NCBI RefSeq assembly: GCF_010730955.1
Contig: NZ_AP022577.1
Coordinates: 3,534,001-3,598,000 of the forward strand
DNA from: Mycolicibacterium aubagnense
Lineage (GTDB): Bacteria > Actinomycetota > Actinomycetes > Mycobacteriales > Mycobacteriaceae
Reading direction: 5' to 3'
Length of the DNA: 64,000 bases
Part shown: piece by piece, positions 7,164 through 17,021 of the stretch
How the letters are laid out: each line of letters starts with the position of its first letter
How positions within the stretch are numbered: position 1 is the stretch's first letter
Made by a program: the position numbers and the translations under genes
The notes under the pieces: model-generated
Database searches by the model: none
What the model was told of the DNA's origin: nothing
The model's input: only the letters and a program-made list of their open reading frames with translations

Positions 7164-8877
7164 CCAACTCGCCGCCATGTTCAACAACGCCGTCGGCATG
7201 CTGGACACCGCGCCGGCGCGCTCGATGCAGCTGTTCACCGAGATCACCTCGGTCGACGAGACCGCGTGCGACGCCTGGATCGGGCGGATCCGGTGCGGTG
7301 ACGCGGACCGCACCACGCTGTTCCGCGCCTGGTACTCGCGCGGCAACCTCGGCATGCTCGCCGGGCAGGCCGAGGTGTCGCTGGCGCAGGTCAACGCGCG
7401 GGTACGGATCGGCGGAGAGCTCGGCGACATCACCTACCCGGTGAACTCGCCGCTCGCTCTCACGTTGGCGTTCGCGGTGAACGAGGCTTCCGAGGGCAAC
7501 TACGCCGACGCGCTGGAAGCCGTCGAGAGCGCGGCGGTCGGCGCGTCTGAGCATCTGGTGGCCTGGGTCAAGGCGGTCATCTACACCGGTGGCCAGCGCT
7601 GGACCGATGTCATGGAGGTGCTGCGGGGGTCGGAGAGCTGGCCGGACGCGTTCCTCGCCGGTGCGGCCGGGGTGGCCCGCGGTGTGGCCGCGGCGAATCT
7701 CGGGCTGTTCACCGAGGCCAAGGACAAGCTGACCGAGGCCAACGAGTCGCCGGCTGGGACGGCGTGCGGCCGGCCGATTGCCTGGTACCTGGCCATGACC
7801 TTCCGGGACCAGGGTAACGAGGAGGGCGCGCGGCGTCTGCTGGAGTGGTTACAGGCCAATTTCCCGGAGCCGAAAGTCACTGAGGCGCTTCGTGATCCGA
7901 ACTACAAGCTGCAGACCACAACGTCGGAGAAGATCGCCGCCCGCTCCGACAAGTGGGATCCGAACAGCGTGGTGGCCGATACGTCGGCGCGCGACAAGAT
8001 GCTCAGCGATGCGCAGGCCGAACTGGACCGGCAGATCGGTCTGGCCAAGGTGAAGGAGCAGATCGAGACCTACCGTGCCGCAACGCAAATGGCGAAGATC
8101 CGGGCCGCGCGCGGCATGAAGGTCGCGCAGCAGTCGAAGCACATGATCTTCACCGGGCCGCCGGGAACCGGCAAGACCACCATCGCCCGCGTGGTCGCGA
8201 ACATCCTGGCCGGCCTCGGCGTCATCGCCGAGCCCAAGCTGATCGAGACGTCCCGTAAGGACTTCGTCGGTGAGTACCTGGGCCACACGGCGGTGAAGAC
8301 ATCGAAGGTCATCGACCGGGCGCTCGGCGGGGTGCTGTTCATCGACGAGGCCTACACCCTCATCCAGGACGGGCTGCAGGGCGGCGACGCCTTCGGTTCT
8401 GAGGCCATCGACACCCTGCTGGCCCGCATGGAGAACGACCGCGATCGCCTGGTCGTCATCATCGCGGGGTACAGCTCGGACATCGACCGGCTGCTCGAAG
8501 CCAATGACGGTCTGCGGTCCCGGTTCGCGACCCGCATCGAGTTCGAGTCCTACTCCCCCGAAGAGATCGTCGAGATCGCGAAAGTCATTGCCAAGAGCAA
8601 TGATTCGCTGATCAACGAGGAAGCGGCCAAGCAGGTTCTGGAAGCGGCGACCACGCTGTACCAGCACCAACTGAACGGCAAGCCGGCCATCGACATCGCG
8701 GGTAACGGCCGCTACGCGCGACAGCTGGTGGAAGCCGGCGAGCAGGCTCGCGACATGCGCCTCGCCCGGTCGTTGGACATCGAGAGCCTCAGCGTCGAAG
8801 CGCTGGGTGAGATCACCGGTGACGACATGGCTTCCGCGATCAGCGGAGTGCACCGGCGACTGAACATCGGCGAATAA
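7156..8877 (+). CDS. eccA1: EccA1, AAA+ ATPase of ESX-1
   Basis: A 573-residue protein, the same length as the M. tuberculosis one. The N-terminal ~270 residues form helical repeats that recognise substrates. The C-terminal CbxX/CfxQ-type AAA+ module has Walker A GPPGTGKTT near residue 334, Walker B GGVLFIDEAY near 391 and a sensor/arginine region LRSRFATRIEF. Cytosolic EccA is thought to recognise ESX substrates and dissociate EspG from PE-PPE pairs. ATG at 7156 (MSDQLAAMF) has AGGGGA upstream. I prefer it to the longer frame from 7129. It overlaps espH by 8 bp, and eccB1 begins 3 bp after its stop. Confidence 0.95.
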   Translation: MSDQLAAMFNNAVGMLDTAPARSMQLFTEITSVDETACDAWIGRIRCGDADRTTLFRAWYSRGNLGMLAGQAEVSLAQVNARVRIGGELGDITYPVNSPLALTLAFAVNEASEGNYADALEAVESAAVGASEHLVAWVKAVIYTGGQRWTDVMEVLRGSESWPDAFLAGAAGVARGVAAANLGLFTEAKDKLTEANESPAGTACGRPIAWYLAMTFRDQGNEEGARRLLEWLQANFPEPKVTEALRDPNYKLQTTTSEKIAARSDKWDPNSVVADTSARDKMLSDAQAELDRQIGLAKVKEQIETYRAATQMAKIRAARGMKVAQQSKHMIFTGPPGTGKTTIARVVANILAGLGVIAEPKLIETSRKDFVGEYLGHTAVKTSKVIDRALGGVLFIDEAYTLIQDGLQGGDAFGSEAIDTLLARMENDRDRLVVIIAGYSSDIDRLLEANDGLRSRFATRIEFESYSPEEIVEIAKVIAKSNDSLINEEAAKQVLEAATTLYQHQLNGKPAIDIAGNGRYARQLVEAGEQARDMRLARSLDIESLSVEALGEITGDDMASAISGVHRRLNIGE

Positions 8878-8880
8878 CCG

Positions 8881-10362
8881 ATGGCAGATTTCCGGCTCAC
8901 CACCAAGGTTCAGGTCAGCGGCTGGCGCTTCCTACTCCGTCGCGTCGAGCATGCCATCGTGCGGCGCGACACCCGGATGTTCGACGACCCGCTGCAGTTC
9001 TACAGCCGGTCGGTGTCGGCGGGCATCACCGTCGCGGTGATCATCTGCCTCGGCGCGGCGATGATGGCCTACTTCAAACCGCAAGGCAAGCGGGGCGAGG
9101 ACACGCTGCTGGTCGACCGCAGCACCAATCAGCTGTATGTCGTCATGCCCGGGACGCAGCAGATCCGTCCGGTCTATAACCTGACCTCGGCCCGGCTGGT
9201 GCTCGGCCACACCGGTGAGCCGCAGGTGGTCAAGCCTGCCGAGCTGGCCAAGATGCCGAAGGGGCAACCGATCGGTATCCCGGGAGCGCCTTACGCGACG
9301 CCGGTGGACGGCAGTTCGGGCACCTGGTCGGTGTGCGACACCGTCACCAAGCCCGAGAGCGTCACCCCGACCGTCGAGACTGCGATACTGGTCGAGCCGG
9401 TGGTGCTGAGCGGCGGCGTCGCGCCGATTCGCCCGGACCAGGGTGTGCTGGTCAAGTACCAGGACAAGACCTGGCTGATCACCAAGGACGGCCGGCATTC
9501 GATCGATCTGGCCGATCGCGCCCTGACGTCCGCTGTGGGTATCCCGGTCGGCTCGAAGTCGGCGCCCATCTCGTCCGGCCTGTTCAACGCGCTGCCGAAC
9601 GTCGGTCCGTGGGCGCTGGCCCCGATTCCGGCCGCCGGCGCGCCCAATACCGTCGGCCTGCCGGCGAACCTGGTCATCGGCACCGTATTCCAGACCATCA
9701 CGGACAACAGCAAGCAGCAGTACGTGGTGCTGCCAGACGGTGTCGCGAAGGTCAATGACACCACCGCGGCTGCTCTGCGGGCGACGAACTCCTACGGGCT
9801 GATCTCGCCGCCGTCGGTGGAATCGAGCGTGGTCGCCAAGATCCCCGAGCAGACCTACACCTCGCCGCTGCCGGCGAAGCCCATGACCATGCTGCCGCCG
9901 CAGGACGATCCGACGGTGTGCTGGACGTGGCAGCGCGAAGCCGGTGACCAGGGCGCCAAGACCACGGTGATCGTCGGCCGGCATCTGCCGATCCCGGCGA
10001 GCTCGATGGGTAACGGCATCAAGCAGATCAGCGGTGACGCCACGGTCTACATCGACGGCGGCCAGTACATCCGGCTGCAGTCCCCCGACCCCCGTTACGG
10101 CGAGTCCCAGTACTACGTCGATGCCCAGGGCGTCCGGTACGGCGTTGCCAACGACGACACCGCCAAGGCCCTCGGTCTCAGCGGCGCCGCCACGGCGCCG
10201 TGGCAGGTGGTCGGTCTACTGATGGAAGGCCCGGTCCTGTCGAAGGAGGCCGCGTTGCTCGAACACGACACGCTGCCGTCGGATCCGAAACCGCGGAAGG
10301 TGGCTGGCAGCACTGATGGTGCTGCAGCCGCCGTGCCGCCGCATCCGGGAGGTGCGTCATGA
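8881..10362 (+). CDS. eccB1: EccB1, periplasmic core component of ESX-1
   Basis: A 493-residue single-pass membrane protein. A short cytosolic N-terminus ([20 protein letters not shown]) leads to one membrane segment at about residues 46-65. A large extracytoplasmic part follows with repeated strands and the disulfide-type cysteines CDTVTKPES and VCWTWQRE. EccB forms the periplasmic crown of the type VII core complex with EccC, EccD and EccE. Its length is close to the M. tuberculosis 480. The last codons overlap eccCa1 (ATGA, 10359-10362). A Pro/Gly-rich tail closes the protein. Confidence 0.95.
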   Translation: MADFRLTTKVQVSGWRFLLRRVEHAIVRRDTRMFDDPLQFYSRSVSAGITVAVIICLGAAMMAYFKPQGKRGEDTLLVDRSTNQLYVVMPGTQQIRPVYNLTSARLVLGHTGEPQVVKPAELAKMPKGQPIGIPGAPYATPVDGSSGTWSVCDTVTKPESVTPTVETAILVEPVVLSGGVAPIRPDQGVLVKYQDKTWLITKDGRHSIDLADRALTSAVGIPVGSKSAPISSGLFNALPNVGPWALAPIPAAGAPNTVGLPANLVIGTVFQTITDNSKQQYVVLPDGVAKVNDTTAAALRATNSYGLISPPSVESSVVAKIPEQTYTSPLPAKPMTMLPPQDDPTVCWTWQREAGDQGAKTTVIVGRHLPIPASSMGNGIKQISGDATVYIDGGQYIRLQSPDPRYGESQYYVDAQGVRYGVANDDTAKALGLSGAATAPWQVVGLLMEGPVLSKEAALLEHDTLPSDPKPRKVAGSTDGAAAAVPPHPGGAS

Positions 10363-12596
10363 CGACCAAGAAGTTCACCCCGTCGATGAGGCGGGGCCCG
10401 CGCCTGACCCCGGGCGAGATCAACGTCACCCCGCCCGACGACCTGGGCATCGAAATCCCCGCGTCCGGTATGCAGAAGGCGATGCCGTACGTCATGGGCG
10501 GCGGCATGCTCGGGATGATCGCGATCATGGTCTTCACCGGCGTCCGCCAGCTGTCGCCGTACATGCTGATGATGCCGCTGATGATGATCATGGGCACCGT
10601 CGGCTACATGGCCAGCGGCGGTGGCGGCGGCAAGAAGGTGCCGGAGATCAACGAGGACCGCAAAGAGTACCTGCGGTACCTCGCGGGCCTGCGGACCCGC
10701 GTGACGTCGTCGGCCGATGCCCAGGTGACGTTCTTCAGCTATCACGCACCGCACCCCGAGGATCTGCTATCGATCGTCGGCACGCAGCGGCAGTGGTCGC
10801 GCAGCGTCAGCGGCAACAACGCCGACTTCTTCATGGGTGCCCGCATCGGCATCGGCGCGCAGGCGGCCGTGGACCGGCTGCTCAAGCCGAACATCGGGTC
10901 GGAGCTGGCCGGCCCCATGGCGGCGCCGCAGGCCCACCTGGAACCGGTCAGCCATATGTGGGTGACCAAGTTCCTGCGTACCCACGGCCTCGTCCACGAC
11001 TGTCCCAAGCTGGTCATCCTCAAGAGCTATCCGACCATCGCCGTCGGCGGCGATCCCGAAGGATCGCGGGGACTGCTCGCCGCCATGATCTGCCACCTGG
11101 CGGTCTTCCACCCACCGGACCTGTTGCAGATTCGGGTGCTGATGGACGATCTCGACGATCCCGACTGGGCCTGGCTGAAATGGCTGCCGCACGTGCAGAG
11201 CCAGACCGAGTTCGACGACGCCGGGCCCAAACGCCTGGTGTTCACCAAACCGGATGGGTTGGCCGACCTGACCGCGCGCGGCCCGCACAGCGCTGACGCG
11301 CCCCCCTCCGGTCCCTATGTGCTGGTCGTCGACCTGACCGGCGGCAAGGCCGGATTCCCCGTCGACGGGCGCGCCGGCGTCACCGTCATCACCAAGGGCA
11401 ACCACAAGTCCGGGTACCGCATCAAGGTCAATCCCGATGGTTCCTGCGAGGACCGGGCGGCGAACCAGCCATGGCGTGAGGTGACCACCGTGACCGACTC
11501 GGTGACCCCGACATCGGCGGGCCGGTTGGCGCGCAAGCTGGCAGGGTGGTCGATTACCGGCACGATCATCGACAAGGGCACCCGCGTCCAGAAGAAGGTG
11601 TCGAGCGAGTGGCACCACCTGGTCGGGGCGCGCACCGTCGAGGAGGTCACGCCGCGGCGGTGGCGGATGTACTCGGACACCGATCAGGACCGGCTGCGCA
11701 TTCCGTTCGGCCACCAGCTCAAAAATGGCGAGATCATGCATCTCGACATCAAGGAAGGCGCCGAATTCGGTGCCGGCCCGCACGGCATGCTGATCGGTAC
11801 GACGGGTTCCGGTAAGTCGGAATTCCTTCGTACCCTGATTCTTTCGCTGGTCGCGACGCATCACCCCGATCAGATCAACCTGCTGCTGACCGACTTCAAG
11901 GGTGGCTCGACTTTCCTGGGCATGGAGAACCTGCCGCACACGGCGGCGGTCGTCACCAACATGGAAGAGGAAGCCGAACTCGTCAGCCGCATGGGTGAGG
12001 TGCTCACCGGTGAGTTGGACCGCCGGCAGAACATCCTGCGTCAGGCCGGTATGCAGGTTGGCGCAGCCGGTGCGTTGTCGGGCGTGGCTGAATACGAGAA
12101 GTACCGCGAACGCGGTGCTGATTTGCCACCGCTGCCAACGCTTTTCGTGGTCGTCGACGAGTTCGCGGAGTTGCTGCAGAACCACCCGGACTTCATCGCA
12201 CTGTTCGACCGCATCTGTCGCGTGGGCCGGTCGCTGCGTGTGCACCTGCTGCTGGCAACGCAGTCGCTCAACACCGGCGGTGCCCGCATCGACAAGCTGG
12301 AGCCGAACCTGACGTACCGAATCGCTTTGCGTACCACCAGTTCCGCCGAATCGAAGGCGGTGATCGGTACGCCCGAGGCGCAGTACATCACCAACAAGGA
12401 GAGCGGCGTGGGCTTCCTGCGGGTGGGTATGGAGGATCCCGTCAAGTTCAAGAGCATCTACACCGGCGGCACCTATGTGCCGACGGTGGCGGAGAGCGAC
12501 GACGGTGACGACGCGCCAAGGGTGGTGGCGCAGAACACCTTCCGTATTCGTCCGTTCACCGCGGCGCCGATGGCGGATTCGGGGGCTCGGCGATGA
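10359..12596 (+). CDS. eccCa1: EccCa1, FtsK/SpoIIIE ATPase, membrane half
   Basis: A 745-residue membrane ATPase (747 in M. tuberculosis). Two membrane helices lie at about residues 43-87 ([20 protein letters not shown] and the next Met-rich helix). They are followed by the stalk/DUF domain and the first FtsK-like nucleotide-binding domain, with Walker [10 protein letters not shown] near residue 480 and Walker [13 protein letters not shown]. In ESX-1 the motor is split into EccCa1 and EccCb1; together they power translocation. It overlaps eccB1 upstream and eccCb1 downstream by 4 bp each, so the three are co-translated. Confidence 0.95.
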   Translation: MTTKKFTPSMRRGPRLTPGEINVTPPDDLGIEIPASGMQKAMPYVMGGGMLGMIAIMVFTGVRQLSPYMLMMPLMMIMGTVGYMASGGGGGKKVPEINEDRKEYLRYLAGLRTRVTSSADAQVTFFSYHAPHPEDLLSIVGTQRQWSRSVSGNNADFFMGARIGIGAQAAVDRLLKPNIGSELAGPMAAPQAHLEPVSHMWVTKFLRTHGLVHDCPKLVILKSYPTIAVGGDPEGSRGLLAAMICHLAVFHPPDLLQIRVLMDDLDDPDWAWLKWLPHVQSQTEFDDAGPKRLVFTKPDGLADLTARGPHSADAPPSGPYVLVVDLTGGKAGFPVDGRAGVTVITKGNHKSGYRIKVNPDGSCEDRAANQPWREVTTVTDSVTPTSAGRLARKLAGWSITGTIIDKGTRVQKKVSSEWHHLVGARTVEEVTPRRWRMYSDTDQDRLRIPFGHQLKNGEIMHLDIKEGAEFGAGPHGMLIGTTGSGKSEFLRTLILSLVATHHPDQINLLLTDFKGGSTFLGMENLPHTAAVVTNMEEEAELVSRMGEVLTGELDRRQNILRQAGMQVGAAGALSGVAEYEKYRERGADLPPLPTLFVVVDEFAELLQNHPDFIALFDRICRVGRSLRVHLLLATQSLNTGGARIDKLEPNLTYRIALRTTSSAESKAVIGTPEAQYITNKESGVGFLRVGMEDPVKFKSIYTGGTYVPTVAESDDGDDAPRVVAQNTFRIRPFTAAPMADSGARR

Positions 12597-14338
12597 CGAA
12601 CACCGAACAGCGTGCCCTGCGTGAAGTGGTGCTGAACCAGCTGACGACCGGCGAGAGCCGGGCGTACAAGATGTGGCTGCCGCCGCTGCTGGATCCGGTG
12701 CCGGTCAACGAACTGATCGAGCGCGACCAGCGGGCGCCGCTCCGTTTCGGCCTGGGCATCATGGACGAGCCGCGCCGCCACAAGCAGGAAGTGTGGGGTA
12801 TCGACACCTCGGCTGCCGGTGGCAACATCGCGGTCGGTGGTGCGCCGCAGACCGGCAAGTCGACCTTCCTGCAGACGCTGGTGCTGTCGGCGGCCGCGAC
12901 CCACTCCCCGCGAGAGGTGCAGTTCTACTGTGTCGACCTCGGCGGTGGTGGCCTGATGTATCTCGAGGATCTGCCACACGTCGGCGGCGTGGCCACCCGC
13001 TCCGAACCGGACCGGGTGATGCGCGTCGTCGCCGAGATGAAAGCCGTTCTGCGGCAACGTGAATTGATGTTCAAAGAGCATCGCATCGGCTCGATCGCGA
13101 GTTACCGGCAGCTGCGTGAAGACCCGAATCACCCGGCGTCACAGGATCCGTTCGGCGACGTGTACCTGATCATCGACGGCTGGCCGGCCTTCGTCGGCGA
13201 GTTCCCGGACCTTGAGCCGGTGGTTCAGGACCTCGCCGGTCAGGGCCTGTCGTTCGGTGTGCACGTCATCATCTCGACGGCGCGCTGGACGGAATTGAAA
13301 TCCCGGGTCCGTGACTACCTGGGCACCAAGGTCGAATTCAGGCTCGGTGATGTCAACGAGACGCAGATTGACCGCATCACCCGCGAGATTCCGACGAACC
13401 GCCCTGGCCGAGCGGTATCGATGGAGAAGCATCACCTGATGATCGGCGTGCCTCGGATGGACGGGGTGCACAGCGCTGACGACCTCGTGCCGGCCATCAC
13501 CGCGGCTGTCGACCACATCGCGTCGCTGCATACCGACATGGCACCGCGCGTGCGCGTGCTACCCGAGCGGATCTACCTGCACGAACTCGACCCCAACCCG
13601 CCCGGGTCGGAGAACGACTACCGGACCCGCTGGACGGTGCCGGTGGGCGTGCGGGAGTCCGACCTGTCGGTGGCGTACAACCACATGTACAACACGCCGC
13701 ACCAGCTCATCTTCGGTGCGCCGAAGTCGGGCAAGACCACCATTGCGCACGCGGTGGCCGAGGCGATCTGCAGTCGCAACAGTCCAGATCAGGTGCGGTT
13801 CATGCTGGCGGACTTCCGCTCGGGCCTGCTCGACGCGGTGCCCGAGACACATCTGCTCGCGGCGGGTGCCATCAACCGCAATATCGCGGCCCTCGAAGAG
13901 TCCATCAAAGCGCTGGCGGTCAACCTGAAGAAGCGGCTGCCGCCGCCTGACCTCACCACCTCGCAGCTGCGTTCGCGCTCCTGGTGGACAGGTCCGGACG
14001 TGGTGCTACTGGTCGATGACTGGCACATGATCGTCGCCGCCAGCGGTATGGGGTCACCTATGGCGCCGCTGGCACCGCTCTTGCCGGCGGCCGCCGATAT
14101 CGGTCTGCACATCATCGTGACGTGTCAGATGAGTCAGGCGCATCGCTCCACGATGGACAAGTTCGTCGGTACCGCTTTTGGTGCCGGAACGCCCACGATG
14201 TTCCTGTCGGGTGAGAAATCGGAGTTCCCGTCGAGCGAGTTCAAACTCCGCCGCAGGCCCCCTGGCCAGGCACTTCTGGTCTCACCGGACGGCAAGGAGG
14301 TCATCCAGGCGGCCTATGTTGATCCACCCGCGGAATAA
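12593..14338 (+). CDS. eccCb1: EccCb1, FtsK/SpoIIIE ATPase, cytosolic half
   Basis: A 581-residue soluble protein (591 in M. tuberculosis) with two further FtsK-like nucleotide-binding domains: [10 protein letters not shown] near residue 82 with [12 protein letters not shown], and [10 protein letters not shown] near residue 378 with [12 protein letters not shown]. The last domain of EccCb1 recognises the C-terminal tail of EsxB in M. tuberculosis and thereby selects substrates. ATG at 12593 overlaps the eccCa1 stop. A 171-bp gap to PE35 follows, so the operon may have a second promoter there. Confidence 0.95.
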   Translation: MTNTEQRALREVVLNQLTTGESRAYKMWLPPLLDPVPVNELIERDQRAPLRFGLGIMDEPRRHKQEVWGIDTSAAGGNIAVGGAPQTGKSTFLQTLVLSAAATHSPREVQFYCVDLGGGGLMYLEDLPHVGGVATRSEPDRVMRVVAEMKAVLRQRELMFKEHRIGSIASYRQLREDPNHPASQDPFGDVYLIIDGWPAFVGEFPDLEPVVQDLAGQGLSFGVHVIISTARWTELKSRVRDYLGTKVEFRLGDVNETQIDRITREIPTNRPGRAVSMEKHHLMIGVPRMDGVHSADDLVPAITAAVDHIASLHTDMAPRVRVLPERIYLHELDPNPPGSENDYRTRWTVPVGVRESDLSVAYNHMYNTPHQLIFGAPKSGKTTIAHAVAEAICSRNSPDQVRFMLADFRSGLLDAVPETHLLAAGAINRNIAALEESIKALAVNLKKRLPPPDLTTSQLRSRSWWTGPDVVLLVDDWHMIVAASGMGSPMAPLAPLLPAAADIGLHIIVTCQMSQAHRSTMDKFVGTAFGAGTPTMFLSGEKSEFPSSEFKLRRRPPGQALLVSPDGKEVIQAAYVDPPAE

Positions 14339-14381
14339 GTGTAGGTGACCCCCCGAAACCGTCGGTAGTATCTGTTTCAGA

Positions 14382-14411
14382 CGTTCAGCAACGCTAAACG
14401 CCCGCTGAACG
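14382..14411. promoter_or_regulatory. Inverted repeat in the eccCb1-PE35 gap
   Basis: Perfect 8-bp arms CGTTCAGC (14382-14389) and GCTGAACG (14404-14411) are separated by 14 bp. They sit about 100 bp upstream of the PE35 start, in the 171-bp gap that follows eccCb1. This could be a regulator site for an internal promoter that drives the highly expressed PE35-PPE68-esxB-esxA group, or a weak processing hairpin. The sequence alone does not decide. Confidence 0.45.
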
Positions 14412-14509
14412 GCAAAGGGGAACGGGGGTTCCATGGGGGATCTTCATTTCGTATCTGTGCCGTTCGCACAAGTCCATACCGCGATTTCGAATTGGTAAGG
14501 AGAAAAGAA

Positions 14510-14806
14510 ATGCAGCCTTTGGAGCACAACCCGGGCGCAATCGGCGTCGGTACCCAGGTCGTCGGCAACGGAGCCCGCGGACTGACCACCGGCACCGCCA
14601 CCTTGTCGGAGGCCAGTGCGCTGGTTCCGGCCGGTGCGGATGAGGTGTCGATGCAGGCCGCGATGGCCTTCGCTGTCGAGGGCGTCGAGGTCATGGGCAT
14701 CAACGCCTTCGCCCAGGAAGAGCTGGCGCGCGCCGGTGCGGCGTACGTCGAGGCGGGCGCCATGTATGAGGCCACCGACGTGGCCACGGCCGCGACCCTG
14801 ATCTAG
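14510..14806 (+). CDS. PE35: PE35-type PE protein
   Basis: A 98-residue helical-hairpin protein, the PE-domain length with no extension. It is secreted as a heterodimer with the PPE68 protein encoded next. The N-terminus (MQPLEHNPGAIGVGT) lacks the eponymous Pro-Glu pair, but the rest (LVPAGADEVSMQAAMAFA, and [21 protein letters not shown]) fits. YEATD near the end satisfies the YxxxD/E type VII secretion signal. ATG at 14510 has AAGGAG well placed upstream. PPE68 follows after 33 bp. Confidence 0.9.
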   Translation: MQPLEHNPGAIGVGTQVVGNGARGLTTGTATLSEASALVPAGADEVSMQAAMAFAVEGVEVMGINAFAQEELARAGAAYVEAGAMYEATDVATAATLI

Positions 14807-14839
14807 TCACCTCCTAGAGCCTGAGGACGACAGCGGACT

Positions 14840-16174
14840 ATGGCACCATTTCTTCCCGCCATGCCGGCGATGTTCTACGGAGCATTTCCGCCGGAGGTGA
14901 ACACCGGCCGGCTGATGGCCGGTGCAGGTCCTGCGCCGATGCTGCAAGCGGCCGCGGGGTGGGAGGCGCTGGCGATTGCGCTGGAGACACAGGCGGTGGA
15001 GCTTTCCGCCAGTTTGTCGGAGTTGAGTGCCAACTGGTCGGGAATGGGCAGCGAACGCGCGGTTACGGCAACCATGCCGATGGTGACGTGGTTGCACACG
15101 ACCGCGATCCAGGCGCAGAAGCGTGCGATGCAGGCATTGGCACAAGCCGAGTCGTACACCGTGGCGCTGGCCTCTACTCCGCAGCTCCCCGAGATCGAGA
15201 CGAACCACGTCACACACGCCGTGCTCGAGGGCACTAATTTCCTCGGTATCAACACCGTCCCCATCGGCTTCAATGAGGCGGACTACGCGCGCATGTGGGC
15301 ATTGGCGGGCGCGGTGATGGAAGCGTATAACGCCGAGACCACCATGAACACGCTGTTCGAACCGATTCTGCCGGCCACGCCGATCGTCATACCGGGTGTC
15401 GGCGAGGCGACTGAAGCGGCAATCGTCGCGCAAGCCGTGATGGGGGTATCCGAGGCGGTGGCGCGAAACTTGGTCATCGCTCAGGTCGCCGGCCAATCGG
15501 TGATAGAAGACGCGGCGTTGATGGTAGGTAATGCGGCGTCTCAGGCCAGTTTCGCGGGCGGCGCTGCTCAGAACCAAGCGTCCAAGGCGGAATCGGCGGC
15601 GCAACGCGCCAGCGAGCAGCAGGACAAGGGGCAGCAGGGCACCCAGATGATGATGCAGGTGGCATCGCAGGTCGGTTCGCAGGTAGCGCAGCTGCCGCAG
15701 CAGCTCGGTCAGCTCATCACACAACCTGTTCAGCAGCTGAGCCAGCCGATGCAGCAAGTGACCCAGATTTTCAGTCAGCTGGGCAGCAGTTTCGGCCAGA
15801 ACAACGGACCACAGATTGGCCTCATGGGCGCGAGCCCGTTCTCCAACCATCCGCTGGCGGGCGGCTCGGGGGCGACCTCAGGTGCCGGCCTGGTCCGGGC
15901 AGCGTCACTGCCGGGCATGGGTGGTTCAGCACCGCGAACACCGTTGATGGCCTCGCTGGTTGGCAGCCTCGAGGGCCCTTCGACCGCTTCGCTGGAGGCC
16001 GGCGCGGCAGCGGGCGCATCGGGCGCTGGCAAGGCGCCGGTGAGTAGCGCGGGTGGTGCCGGGACCGGAATGGGGCCGGGCGGTAAAGCAGAGAAGGGCG
16101 GAGGGACGAGGGAGGCCCTCAAAGCCCCCGGGGTTCTGGTACAGGACCTCGACGACGATGACGACGACTGGTGA
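14840..16174 (+). CDS. PPE68: PPE68-type PPE protein
   Basis: A 444-residue PPE protein, longer than the 368 of M. tuberculosis. The N-terminal ~175 residues form the PPE domain: FPPEVNTGRLMAGAGPAPML contains the Pro-Pro-Glu signature, and NWSGMGS is the WxG turn that pairs with PE35. The C-terminal part is Gln/Met-rich (about residues 270-320), then Gly/Ala/Ser-rich. It ends in a run of Asp closed by Trp (LDDDDDDW). EspG1 would bind the exposed PPE tip. In M. tuberculosis PPE68 contributes to EsxA/EsxB secretion. The extended Gln-rich and acidic tail regions are the parts that differ. Confidence 0.93.
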   Translation: MAPFLPAMPAMFYGAFPPEVNTGRLMAGAGPAPMLQAAAGWEALAIALETQAVELSASLSELSANWSGMGSERAVTATMPMVTWLHTTAIQAQKRAMQALAQAESYTVALASTPQLPEIETNHVTHAVLEGTNFLGINTVPIGFNEADYARMWALAGAVMEAYNAETTMNTLFEPILPATPIVIPGVGEATEAAIVAQAVMGVSEAVARNLVIAQVAGQSVIEDAALMVGNAASQASFAGGAAQNQASKAESAAQRASEQQDKGQQGTQMMMQVASQVGSQVAQLPQQLGQLITQPVQQLSQPMQQVTQIFSQLGSSFGQNNGPQIGLMGASPFSNHPLAGGSGATSGAGLVRAASLPGMGGSAPRTPLMASLVGSLEGPSTASLEAGAAAGASGAGKAPVSSAGGAGTGMGPGGKAEKGGGTREALKAPGVLVQDLDDDDDDW

Positions 16175-16271
16175 GTTGTCGCATCACACACAGGCTTTCC
16201 GGCCCAGGGGGGTCGGCAAGGACTCGCCAATTCCGTGGTGAGGACACAGGAAACAGAAAAGGTGATCCAAC

Positions 16272-16577
16272 ATGACAAGCATGCATACAGATGCCGCGGT
16301 CCTCGCCTCAGAGGCAGCGAACTTCGACCGCATCTCGGGCGAGCTGACCGGCGTCAAGACTCACGTCGACGCGGTGGCGGGCCAGCTGGCGACGCATATG
16401 CACAGCGAGCAAGCGGGTCTGGCAGCGCAGGCCGCCCTGGCACGTTTCGACGAGGCCATGACCCAGCAGCTCAAGGAGCTGGCTGATATCTCCGCCAACA
16501 TCCAGACCGCCGGCGTGCAGTACACCTCGTCCGACGCCGACGCGGGGTCGTCGCTGGCGAACCAGATGCACATCTAG
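16272..16577 (+). CDS. esxB: EsxB (CFP-10 homologue)
   Basis: A 101-residue WXG100-family protein, partner of EsxA in the secreted heterodimer. The N-terminal helix (TDAAVLASEAANFDRISGEL) and second helix (LAAQAALARFDEAMTQQLKE) match CFP-10. The C-terminal export signal YTSSD (Y84...D88) is intact for recognition by EccCb1. The WXG turn between the helices is missing: residues 41-48 read THMHSEQA where CFP-10 has QWRG. ATG at 16272 follows AAAGGTGAT. The gene lies 47 bp upstream of esxA in the same unit. Confidence 0.93.
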   Translation: MTSMHTDAAVLASEAANFDRISGELTGVKTHVDAVAGQLATHMHSEQAGLAAQAALARFDEAMTQQLKELADISANIQTAGVQYTSSDADAGSSLANQMHI

Positions 16578-16624
16578 TCAGACCTCAACCACCACGTACA
16601 ACGACTTAGAAGCGGAGAAGACAA

Positions 16625-16915
16625 ATGTCAGGTGCACAGAATTGGAATTTCGCAGGCATCGAAGGTAGCGCAGGCGATCTGGCCGGCGCCGTGAGCACGA
16701 CGCAGGGTCTGCTGGACGAGGGTAAGGCCTCGCTGGCAAAGCTGGCTTCGGTGTGGGGCGGTTCGGGTTCGGAGGCCTACCAGGCAGTTCAGCAGCGGTG
16801 GGACAACACCGCCATGGAGCTGAACAATGCGCTGCAGAGCCTTGGCCATGCGGTCAGCGAGGCCGGTGGCACCATGCAGGGCACCGAGCACGGTGTCACC
16901 GGAATGTTCGGATAG
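16625..16915 (+). CDS. esxA: EsxA (ESAT-6 homologue)
   Basis: A 96-residue WXG100 protein and the hallmark ESX-1 substrate. The WXG turn is intact as WGG at residues 44-46. It is flanked by the helices [20 protein letters not shown] and [20 protein letters not shown]. The C-terminus ([10 protein letters not shown]) resembles the tail of ESAT-6. ATG at 16625 follows GGAGAAGACAA. It pairs with EsxB in the cytosol and is exported by the EccBCDE core. In rapid growers ESX-1 is tied to conjugal DNA transfer, which may be its setting here. Confidence 0.95.
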   Translation: MSGAQNWNFAGIEGSAGDLAGAVSTTQGLLDEGKASLAKLASVWGGSGSEAYQAVQQRWDNTAMELNNALQSLGHAVSEAGGTMQGTEHGVTGMFG

Positions 16916-17021
16916 GCGATCCCAACGACGCAGCACAGGAGGTGGGCAGGTCGGCGTAGGGTCGACTCTGCCCGCCTCATGTGCGTTCCCGGGGATACCA
17001 ACACACAATCGAGAGGTACTC

